Below are positions 1-6,603 of a stretch of 64,000 bases of DNA, piece after piece. The notes under the pieces are model-generated. The model searched no databases. It worked only from the letters and a program-made list of their open reading frames with translations, and was not told the DNA's origin. The translations under genes were made by a program, and so were the position numbers. The stretch comes from a bacterium. GTDB lineage: Bacteria; Electryoneota; RPQS01. Location: the NCBI GenBank assembly GCA_023382385.1, contig JAHDVH010000002.1:262219-326218 (forward strand), read 5' to 3'. Numbering within the stretch: the first letter of the stretch is position 1; every line of letters starts with the position of its first letter.

Positions 1-301
1 TCGGTCCCATGAAGACAGAACTGTTATAGACTTTATCTCCTTCCCGTTCAATCAGCCCCATAACCATGTGGCAGTTGCGTTCGCGGCAAAGCCGCTGCAG
101 CCACTTCGCACTGGGACCGTTGGGAAGTTCTTCAGCCAATTCAAGACTTTCGCTCCGTCCCCGTGCTTCATAGCCGGTGAGAGCGAGTTCCGGCAGCACC
201 CACAGGTCTGCCTTGCGATCTCCGAGTAATCTCTCAACTTGTTTTTGATTACCTTCGATGTCCCCGAATACGGGGTCAGTTTGCACGATGCCGAGAATCA
301 T
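1..301 (-). CDS. Nitrilase-superfamily carbon-nitrogen hydrolase, N-terminal part (runs off window)
   Basis: The reading frame opens with ATG at 301 and stays open to the window edge, giving about 100 residues. It begins MILGIVQTDPVFGD, as in the carbon-nitrogen hydrolase fold. The stretch LPELALTGY near residues 37-45 carries the expected catalytic glutamate of the Glu-Lys-Cys triad; the Lys and Cys lie outside the window. Family members hydrolyse amides or nitriles in the cytoplasm (omega-amidase, N-carbamoyl hydrolases); the substrate cannot be told from this fragment. It starts 23 bases after the stop of the lipoprotein gene and is probably the last visible gene of the minus-strand operon that begins near 4082. 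Confidence 0.8.
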   Translation of the reverse strand, partial: MILGIVQTDPVFGDIEGNQKQVERLLGDRKADLWVLPELALTGYEARGRSESLELAEELPNGPSAKWLQRLCRERNCHMVMGLIEREGDKVYNSSVFMGP

Positions 302-324
302 AGGTGTTCGTCAATGTACAGTGA

Positions 325-897
325 TTAGCCTCGAACGGTCTTCGCCGCCTCGGCAATGTATAGGGGTAATTGTTGCGGGGCTGTGACGGTCCATGACCGG
401 CGTCCAGCCTCAGTTAAAGTTGCGTTGTCAGGATTGGTTTCGCCTGCAGGCAATTTAGGGGCGCGCAGAATCAGCAACTCGCCGGCCTTGAGCGTCACGG
501 TCTGGCTCTTACCTCCGGTGTAGGGCGGCGACTTACGCAGCCAGGCGCTGGCACGGATTTCATACTCGCCCGGCGGAATGTTCAGCAGAGTGATTGTGCT
601 CGATGATGCGAGCGGAATTCGAGGCAGACGGTCCGTATCCTGCGCTCCTTTCAGTTTGACGAGCGACAACCATTCGCCTTCCCCTTCCGGCTTCGGGAAG
701 ACCACCAAACAAGCCGACTGACCGGCGCGCAGCACGGAACCTTTTGCATCCACCGACGTCGGGGTCTCGGTTGCCGGTGTTTCAGTCTTGGGGGCTTCAG
801 TCGTCGCCTGCGGTTCAGTTTTCTTGGAACCGCAACCCGCCAGCAACAGCGCCGTCATGCCCGTTAAGAGAAAAGCGATAGATGTGAGTCGTCTCAT
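325..897 (-). CDS. Putative lipoprotein, function unknown
   Basis: A 190-residue protein with a clear type II signal peptide: a basic start (MRR), a hydrophobic stretch and the lipobox LLAGC with the lipidated Cys at residue 22. A Thr/Pro/Glu-rich linker follows (about residues 25-50), then a beta-rich domain containing IPPGEYEIRASAW, which resembles small Ig-like or carboxypeptidase-regulatory folds. I do not recognise a named family. Its ATG overlaps the TGA of the upstream glycosyltransferase gene (895-899), so it is translationally coupled to the rSAM operon. It probably sits in the cell envelope, anchored by lipid. Confidence 0.75.
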   Translation of the reverse strand: MRRLTSIAFLLTGMTALLLAGCGSKKTEPQATTEAPKTETPATETPTSVDAKGSVLRAGQSACLVVFPKPEGEGEWLSLVKLKGAQDTDRLPRIPLASSSTITLLNIPPGEYEIRASAWLRKSPPYTGGKSQTVTLKAGELLILRAPKLPAGETNPDNATLTEAGRRSWTVTAPQQLPLYIAEAAKTVRG

Positions 898-1565
898 CAG
901 AGTTCCGAAGGGTTTGTTGTGAAGCGTTTCCAGTCTTCGATGGTGTCAATGTCGGTGAGCACAGGCAGAAGTTTGTGTTGAACCCCTGCCTGCTTGAGCC
1001 GCGCCAGCGTCTCAGGCAGCAGCCGCTCAGTGCTCCACGGCAGTTCCGCAAAAAGTTCGGGAACAATCTGCGTCATCCCGAGCAGATAATACCCGCCATC
1101 CGCCGCCGGACCGAGCACAATAGGATACTCTTCCAAGATACGAAATGCCTGCGAAAGATGCTCAGGTGTCAAAGCGGGGCAATCGGAGCCGACCAACACA
1201 ACACGCCGCGCTCCACTCTGAAACGCCCGAATAGCCGCCACGCACATTCGCTGGCCGAGGTCCCCTTCTGACTGCTGTGAAAAGAACGGTCGGGTTCCGA
1301 AATAGTTTTGCGCTTCTACGAAATCGAACGGCTCCGCAAAGGAGACTTCGACATCAATCTGCTCGGGCAGGTTGTCCAGCAGTTTGCGGCAGCAGGCCAC
1401 CAGTTTCAAATAGATTTCCAGCGCGCGCTCCGGACCGTCAGTGGACGCGATGCGCGTTTTGACCTTACCCGCTTCCGGCATCCTCGCCAGACAAACCAGT
1501 GTATCCGTGCTGAGTTCCCCGCGACCGCGAGGAGACGCATGGCGGGAGTTTGTGCCGCTCATCAT
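897..1565 (-). CDS. TIGR04282-type glycosyltransferase (rSAM/selenodomain-associated transferase 1)
   Basis: A 222-residue GT-A-like nucleotidyl/glycosyl transferase. Visible hallmarks are CLARMPEAGKVKTRI near the start (the signature-like phosphate-binding loop), VGSDCPALT (metal-binding Asp region), ADGGYYLLG and the late DIDTIEDW. The frame stays open to 1772, but ATG at 1565 is chosen because it forms an ATGA overlap with the stop of the radical SAM gene. Extra upstream codons would be antisense to nothing useful and overlap arsS by 200 bases. TIGR04282 proteins co-occur with the radical SAM/Cys-rich protein ArsS and are named in databases as arsenosugar-biosynthesis glycosyltransferases. 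The true sugar donor and acceptor are not shown by sequence. Confidence 0.85.
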   Translation of the reverse strand: MMSGTNSRHASPRGRGELSTDTLVCLARMPEAGKVKTRIASTDGPERALEIYLKLVACCRKLLDNLPEQIDVEVSFAEPFDFVEAQNYFGTRPFFSQQSEGDLGQRMCVAAIRAFQSGARRVVLVGSDCPALTPEHLSQAFRILEEYPIVLGPAADGGYYLLGMTQIVPELFAELPWSTERLLPETLARLKQAGVQHKLLPVLTDIDTIEDWKRFTTNPSEL

Positions 1566-2599
1566 TGCGCGACCGCTCCACCGCACGACGAACCCGCACC
1601 CGCCGTGCAACCGTAGCAATGGTTGCGGGTGACGATTTCGCGCCGATGCAACTCCCTGCTCCACTGGGAAATGTGCTTCGGCATGCCGTGATTGACCGTC
1701 AATCCGAGCATCTGATTGAAGTCGCAGTCGTAGAGAAATCCCTGCCAGTCCACGGAAATTTGCGTCCGGCACATGACCTTGCGCGCCGCGGCGGGATTAA
1801 ACGCCCAGACGAGTTCGGTCATATATGAATCATAATCACCTGACGTCAGCAGAAAATCGAGAAAACGTCCGATCGGCATATTCGTAATGCAATATAGGTG
1901 GTTGAACACCACGCCGTGCTCGTTCCAGAGAATCCACCTGTATTTCTCCTCAAGCTTGCGCTGATCCGGCGGAAGCGAGGCTCCGCCGGAATTGTATACC
2001 AACTGCAGCTCAAGTTCCTTCTGTTTCCCGTAGCCCACCGCATTCAGCAGACGAAGAGCTTCGATGGACTTCTCGAATACGCCTGCGCCGCGCTGCGCAT
2101 CGGTTTTCTCGGCAGTATAGCAGGGCAGCGATGCGATGATTTCGACTTCATGTTTCGCCAGAAACTCTGCCAAATCCTCCTGCCGTCGCGACAGCAGGAC
2201 CGTCAAGTTGCAGCGGTCAATTACGTGCAAACCGCGCGTCCGGCACTCCTGCACAAACCAACGGAAATCGGGATTCAGTTCGGGCGCACCTCCGGTGATA
2301 TCCACAATCTTGATCTCTGTGTCGTCCAGCACACGCAGACACTGCAGAAAAATCTCGCGCGGCATAATCTCTTTTCGGTCCGGTCCTGCGTCCACATGGC
2401 AATGTCCGCACGTCTGATTGCAAAGTCTGCCGACGTTGATTTGCAGCGTCTCAATCCCTTCCGCGCGAATCGAGGTCAGGTCGGATCCCGCGAGTTTGTG
2501 ATCGAACCGCACCCACGAGACATCCTCCTCGAGAATACGCAGTTGCTGTTCAGGATCAGCCAGCGGGTGCTTGACGGCCAGCAGCGACTTCAGTGTCAA
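1562..2599 (-). CDS. arsS: Radical SAM/Cys-rich protein (ArsS family, TIGR04167)
   Basis: A 345-residue radical SAM enzyme. The [4Fe-4S]-binding CxxxCxxC is at C60, C64 and C67 (CNQTCGHC), followed by HVDAGP as in the family. The C-terminal DUF3641 region ends with HCYGCTAGAGSSCGGAV, the 'selenodomain' Cys cluster (C328, C331, C339). Some relatives have selenocysteine there; here the frame ends with two consecutive TGA codons after ...AVAQ, so this is the all-cysteine form. The only start that covers the usual N-terminus is TTG at 2599. ArsS of cyanobacteria takes part in making arsenosugars from methylated arsenic. No arsM is visible in the window. It is translated between DUF547 (4-base gap) and the TIGR04282 gene (ATGA overlap). 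Confidence 0.9.
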   Translation of the reverse strand: MTLKSLLAVKHPLADPEQQLRILEEDVSWVRFDHKLAGSDLTSIRAEGIETLQINVGRLCNQTCGHCHVDAGPDRKEIMPREIFLQCLRVLDDTEIKIVDITGGAPELNPDFRWFVQECRTRGLHVIDRCNLTVLLSRRQEDLAEFLAKHEVEIIASLPCYTAEKTDAQRGAGVFEKSIEALRLLNAVGYGKQKELELQLVYNSGGASLPPDQRKLEEKYRWILWNEHGVVFNHLYCITNMPIGRFLDFLLTSGDYDSYMTELVWAFNPAAARKVMCRTQISVDWQGFLYDCDFNQMLGLTVNHGMPKHISQWSRELHRREIVTRNHCYGCTAGAGSSCGGAVAQ

Positions 2600-2603
2600 C
2601 GGA

Positions 2604-3341
2604 TCAATCTCCGGCGTGGTTGTTTCGTGAGTTCAGCGACCAGTCATAGTCCGTGTAACGAATCCGCGTGTCCTTCGTTACTTCAGGGTAATACATCTGA
2701 AACAGCGTGCGCACTCCGTCATCACCTCCGAAGTCATCGCGAAACCACTTGAAGATGGGAGAAATCCGCAGTTCACCGTTCTCGAACCGGTTCTCGTTCG
2801 GACGTTCGGTCAGAAAGTGCCGCTCCGCCTGCGCGAGCATACTGCTCATGCGGTGGTCGAGATACGCTTGCGATGGCAGCAGCGGACCGCCGCGCGCCGC
2901 GCCAACGATCGCGAAATGAATTCGCGGCTCCTTAAAATCCGCCCGCAGAATGTCGTGCTCGATCATCCCAAGCGATGCCTCGTGACCGAACAGTGTGACG
3001 AACTTCTTGTTCCACGGACTGGAAAAGAATCCACCGATGTCGCGGATCGAACCGAGCGGATAGTGATTGATGATCAGCTGCAAAGCTGCCGCGTTGTAAA
3101 GATTGATTAGAAACGCCAACTGCTCGCTCTTCGTAAATGCGCGGTATTGCTCGAAAGACACATCCGCAAACGAGGCTATGAAAGCATCCAGGCTGGCTCG
3201 ATTGTCTTTGAGTGCCGCATAGTCCACTTCGCCCGCCTGCACATACCTGTCCAGAATAGCCTGATAGTCTGCGTAGGTATGATCAAACGCAAAGCCGTTG
3301 GCGCACACGGCCAGCAGCACAGCCAGCACGAACCTACTCAT
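2604..3341 (-). CDS. DUF547 domain secreted protein
   Basis: A 245-residue protein with an N-terminal signal peptide (MSRFVLAVLLAVCANGFA), then the DUF547 fold: YVQAGEVDYAALK, FLINLYNAA, then GMIEHDILR and IHFAIVGAARGGPLL. In most DUF547 proteins the last motif reads like CAS.GCP; here both cysteines are glycine (positions 2885-2925), which is odd. A GTG four codons upstream (3353) is possible, but ATG at 3341 overlaps the TAG of the glycosyltransferase gene and gives a better signal peptide. DUF547 proteins are regular neighbours of arsS and the TIGR04282/04283 transferases. Their biochemical role is unknown. Confidence 0.85.
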   Translation of the reverse strand: MSRFVLAVLLAVCANGFAFDHTYADYQAILDRYVQAGEVDYAALKDNRASLDAFIASFADVSFEQYRAFTKSEQLAFLINLYNAAALQLIINHYPLGSIRDIGGFFSSPWNKKFVTLFGHEASLGMIEHDILRADFKEPRIHFAIVGAARGGPLLPSQAYLDHRMSSMLAQAERHFLTERPNENRFENGELRISPIFKWFRDDFGGDDGVRTLFQMYYPEVTKDTRIRYTDYDWSLNSRNNHAGD

Positions 3342-4082
3342 CAGCACTGTCACCCAGTTCCGGCTTTGGCCTGAACTTGGCCTGCATCTCCTCGGGAGAC
3401 TTGCCGCGATAATACGACCAGAGCGTATGCACGTTTGTGGCTACGGCACGCCATGTCCCGAGCTTTTCGTAACGTCGTGCGGAAGTAACCAGAGTATCTT
3501 TCAAAAGTAGCGTCCGTCCGCGTCGCGCGAGCTTGCTTTGAAACGCGAAATCCTCCATGATGGGCCAGTCGGGAAATCCACCAAGTTCGAGAAAGACTGC
3601 CTTGCGCACAAAAAGACCCTGGTCACCCCAGGGCATATGAAACAGGCGGGACCGCAGATTCGCACCCATCGCAATCGTACGCAGCCCGAACGTCGAGCGG
3701 TCAAACTTAAGACGAAACGCACCCCCCAGAAGTTCCGTGCGGTTGTGCAATACTTCGAGTATCTGTGCTACCCCGTGCACAGGAGGCTTAGAGTCCGCGT
3801 GCAGGAACCATAGAATCTCGCCGTGCGCGAGTTGCGCACCGATATTCAACTGTCGACCCGACCCGGCTCTGTTTCCACCACCTGATCCGCCCACGGCCGC
3901 GCAAAGTCCGCCGTGCCGTCTGTGCTCCCTCCGTCCACCACGATAATCTCGGGCTTGGGGGTTTCCAAATTGAGGATTTCCAGCAAGCGCGGCAGGCGTT
4001 GCGCCTCGTTCAGCGTCGGGATGACAACGCTCAGTGAATCAGACCAAGGCTTGGCGTGCGGGATGGCTCTTGCGGGCGGCAT
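3334..4082 (-). pseudogene. TIGR04283-type glycosyltransferase, interrupted by a one-base frameshift
   Basis: Two overlapping frames together make one family 2 glycosyltransferase of about 249 residues (rSAM/selenodomain-associated transferase 2). The first frame (4082 to 3846) holds SVVIPTLNEA and VVDGGSTDGT; the second (to 3334) holds GRQLNIGAQLAHGEILWFLHADS and WGDQGLFVRK. Frame one reads ETEPGR and then goes wrong. One extra C in the CCC run at 3857-3859 (plus strand) would join ETEPGR directly to GRQLNIG, which is the family pattern. This is either a sequencing/assembly error in a short homopolymer or a recent inactivating deletion. It is first in the minus-strand operon, with its stop overlapping the DUF547 start. 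Confidence 0.85.
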
Positions 4083-4110
4083 ATGTGTTCGCTATCTTAT
4101 TTTATCTCGA

Positions 4111-4140
4111 AATATAGCAAACATTCTGGAAAGCTGACAG
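4111..4140 (-). promoter_or_regulatory. Promoter of the arsS/rSAM operon
   Basis: Read on the minus strand: -35 CTGTCA (4135-4140), 18-base spacer, -10 TATATT (4111-4116). This would give a leader of about 22 bases before the ATG at 4082. The -10 is identical to that of several other promoters in the window. It lies in the 68-base divergent gap with the VTT gene. Confidence 0.55.
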
Positions 4141-4150
4141 AGGGGCAGTA

Positions 4151-4852
4151 ATGCGCAGTTACGCCAAACATCGCTGGGAAAAGTGGGCGATTCTTGTGGC
4201 GATGATTGCCGGATTACTCTATGTTTTCACGGCATTTCCGGTTGGCGATTGGTTGCAGGAACAGCTTGAGGCTATTCGCAGGATGGGCTGGCTGGGATAT
4301 GTATGGTTCGTGACTCTCTACGTTCTGCTTACCGTCGTTTGGTTTCCCGCCTCCATCCTCACCCTCGGAGCGGGCGCAGTCTTTGGAATCTTCAAGGGAA
4401 CGCTGCTTACCATCGCAGGAGCAACACTCGGAGCCGCAGCAAGCTTTCTGATTGGACGGTATCTTGTTCGTGAGACCGTTGTTCGCCGGATTGCAGGCAA
4501 TGCTCGCTTTAAGGCGGTGGATGAAGCGGTTGGACGCGAAGGCTTCAAAATCGTCTTGTTGACCAGACTCTCACCCGTGTTTCCGTTTGTTCTGTTGAAC
4601 TACCTCTACGCAATCACAAAGGTTCGTCTGGGGGATTATGTGATAGCGTCACTTATTGGCATGATTCCCGGCACCGTGCTCTACGTATACCTCGGGTCGT
4701 TGGCTGCCATGGCCGCCACCCGAACATTACCGGAAAGTAATGTCCGCCGAATCTTTACGATCGTCGGCTTGGGACTGACCATTTGGGTCACAGTTTACGT
4801 TACGCGTTTAGCGCGGCGTGCGCTGCGCGACGTGGAAGGAAAGCACGCATGA
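4151..4852 (+). CDS. TVP38/TMEM64 (VTT/DedA-like) family membrane protein
   Basis: A 233-residue integral membrane protein. Family hallmarks are FPASILTLGAGAVFG, the GATLGAAASFLIGRYL loop, LLTRLSPVFPF and GMIPGTVLYVYLGS. About five or six hydrophobic segments are visible, including re-entrant-like stretches. VTT proteins are scramblase-like or transporter-like proteins of the inner membrane; the substrate is unknown. The stop overlaps the start of the flavoprotein gene (ATGA at 4849-4852), so the two are coupled. The TVP38 plus MerA-like oxidoreductase pair is commonly found next to DUF547/ArsS/TIGR04283 genes, and here it diverges from them. Confidence 0.9.
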   Translation: MRSYAKHRWEKWAILVAMIAGLLYVFTAFPVGDWLQEQLEAIRRMGWLGYVWFVTLYVLLTVVWFPASILTLGAGAVFGIFKGTLLTIAGATLGAAASFLIGRYLVRETVVRRIAGNARFKAVDEAVGREGFKIVLLTRLSPVFPFVLLNYLYAITKVRLGDYVIASLIGMIPGTVLYVYLGSLAAMAATRTLPESNVRRIFTIVGLGLTIWVTVYVTRLARRALRDVEGKHA

Positions 4853-6360
4853 GTATCCCTGAAGATAAGTTGGTTTGGCCGGAAGATAGGCACAATCTCG
4901 AATTGCTTGCTCACGTTCATCCCGCGGAGTATCCGATTCCTCACCCTTCAGGCCGCTACAATCTCGTGGTGATTGGCGGCGGCACGGCGGGATTAGTCAC
5001 CGCTGCGGGAGCCGCGGCACTCGGTGCCAAGGTCGCATTGATCGAACGGAACCTGCTCGGCGGCGACTGTCTGAATGTCGGCTGTGTCCCTTCCAAGGCG
5101 CTGCTGCGCGCCGCACGTGCGGCGGCAGAGGTGCGCGACGCTAAACGCTTCGGCATCAACGTGCCGTCTTACTCCGTAAACTTCGCAGATGTCATGGAAC
5201 GCATGAGAAAGCTGCGCGCGCGCATCGCAGCCGTCGACAGTGTTCAGACTCTCAAAGAAAAAGGCGTGGACGTCTACTTCGGAGAAGCCCGCTTTCTGAA
5301 TTCCAGCGCAATCGAAGTCGGCGGCCGCAAATTGAATTTTGCCCGCGCCGTGATTGCCTCTGGCGCTCGTGCCGCGATGCCGGACATAGAGGAAATTGAG
5401 TCGGTTGAACCGCTCACGAATGAAACGCTCTTCGGACTCACCGAATTGCCGCGCCGACTTGCTGTGATAGGGGCGGGGCCGGTAGGAATCGAGATGGCGC
5501 AAGCCTTCGCCCGCTTCGGCAGCGTCGTGACTGTCTACGACCTGAACGAACGCATTCTGCACCGCGAAGACCCCGATGCCGCGGAACGTGTGAAGAAGTC
5601 TCTCGAAAAAGACGGCGTGCGCTTCCGCCTCGGAATTCGGAATATGCGCTGTTCCAATACAGCCGGGCAGAAAGTCGTGCACTGTGAGATTGGCACGCAT
5701 CAGGTCGAAGACTATTTCGACCAGGTTCTCGTCGGAGTCGGCCGTGTGCCCAATGTAGAGGGTATGAATCTCTATGCCGTACATGTGGAATATGACCGCG
5801 ACGGCATTCACGTCAACGACCGATTGCGCACGACAAATCCACACATCTACGCATGCGGGGACGTGGCGAGCCGTTTTAAATACACGCATGCCGCCGACGC
5901 GCTGGCCCGCATTGTCATCGGCAACGCGCTGTTTTTCGGTTCGCACCGCGCGAGTCAATTGAACATTCCGTGGGCACTCTATACCGACCCGGAAGTCGCC
6001 CACGTCGGCGTCTATGATCATTCCGATGACCGGCATCACCTCGCGACCATCAAACTTGAGTTTGCGCATCTCGATCGCGCAATACTTGACGATGCGGACG
6101 ACGGCTTCATCAAAATCACGCATGACAAACGCGGACAAATCAAAGGCGCCACCATCGTCGCGCCGCATGCAGGCGAACTGATCGGCGAAGTGGTCGTCGC
6201 TATGAATCACAATGTATCACTCAGCGGGTTGGCGTCTGATATTCATCCGTATCCCACACAATCCGAAATGCTTAAGAAGTGCGGAGATCTCTTCAGGCGA
6301 ACCATGCTCACACCGTCGGTCTCCAGACTCCTGAGCAATATCCTGAAGTGGCGCCGTTAA
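4849..6360 (+). CDS. MerA-like FAD/NAD(P)-dependent disulfide oxidoreductase
   Basis: A 503-residue class I pyridine nucleotide-disulfide oxidoreductase. The FAD-binding GGGTAG is at residues 43-48, the redox disulfide GGDCLNVGCVPSK has C74 and C79, the NAD(P)-binding GAGPVGIEMAQAF follows mid-protein, and ACGDVA is the second FAD motif. The dimerisation domain ends with HPYPT near residue 465, supplying the catalytic His. The start is ATG at 4849 overlapping the VTT stop; a frame extending to 4783 only overlaps that gene. It lacks the HMA domain and the C-terminal Cys pair of true mercuric reductase, so mercury reduction is unlikely. The N-terminal 40-residue extension before the Rossmann fold is typical of the TVP38-linked group. 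Substrate unknown. Confidence 0.88.
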   Translation: MSIPEDKLVWPEDRHNLELLAHVHPAEYPIPHPSGRYNLVVIGGGTAGLVTAAGAAALGAKVALIERNLLGGDCLNVGCVPSKALLRAARAAAEVRDAKRFGINVPSYSVNFADVMERMRKLRARIAAVDSVQTLKEKGVDVYFGEARFLNSSAIEVGGRKLNFARAVIASGARAAMPDIEEIESVEPLTNETLFGLTELPRRLAVIGAGPVGIEMAQAFARFGSVVTVYDLNERILHREDPDAAERVKKSLEKDGVRFRLGIRNMRCSNTAGQKVVHCEIGTHQVEDYFDQVLVGVGRVPNVEGMNLYAVHVEYDRDGIHVNDRLRTTNPHIYACGDVASRFKYTHAADALARIVIGNALFFGSHRASQLNIPWALYTDPEVAHVGVYDHSDDRHHLATIKLEFAHLDRAILDDADDGFIKITHDKRGQIKGATIVAPHAGELIGEVVVAMNHNVSLSGLASDIHPYPTQSEMLKKCGDLFRRTMLTPSVSRLLSNILKWRR

Positions 6361-6386
6361 GCGAGAATGTTAACCGCAAGCTCACA

Positions 6387-6412
6387 AAGGCCGCTTATCT
6401 GCGGCCTTCTTA
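6387..6412 (+). terminator. Intrinsic terminator after the flavoprotein gene
   Basis: Perfect 8-bp stem AAGGCCGC/GCGGCCTT (6387-6394 with 6401-6408), 6-base loop, then CTTATT. It lies 26 bases after the stop codon. Confidence 0.75.
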
Positions 6413-6534
6413 TTCCGCCAGTCTTGCCTCCCTGCAAATGTAATAATGTCAAGATACGGTTAGGATGTCCTCGAAGGGTCTGGTTCTTCAGGGCTTGGAA
6501 AGGCGGGTCAGCAACGGTGAACATCCGACTTGCC

Positions 6535-6563
6535 TTGTCAATGCAAGTTGCTATAGCTATATT
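6535..6563 (+). promoter_or_regulatory. Sigma70-type promoter for the lamin-tail protein gene
   Basis: -35 TTGTCA (6535-6540), 17-base spacer, -10 TATATT (6558-6563). Transcription would begin near 6570, about 34 bases before ATG 6604, which has a strong ribosome site GGAGGT at 6595-6600. Confidence 0.65.
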
Positions 6564-6603
6564 AAGTCGACTTGCTATGCTACTCTAAGATATTGGAGGT
6601 ATT

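Noticed and set aside
1562-1570. Selenocysteine codon at the end of arsS
   Set aside because: The in-frame TGA is followed directly by another TGA and the glycosyltransferase start; no Cys-cluster residue is missing, so these are plain stops.
975-3374. Long plus-strand ORFs opposite the arsS operon (for example 1898-2752)
   Set aside because: They are antisense to intact, homologous genes, lack ribosome sites and show no recognisable protein pattern; high-GC shadow frames.
4993-6210. 405-codon minus-strand ORF opposite the flavoprotein gene
   Set aside because: Antisense to a conserved enzyme, no recognisable domain; a shadow frame.
4849-6360. True mercuric reductase (merA)
   Set aside because: The redox CxxxxC and folds match, but the N-terminal heavy-metal domain and the C-terminal vicinal Cys pair are missing, and there is no merR, merT or merP nearby.
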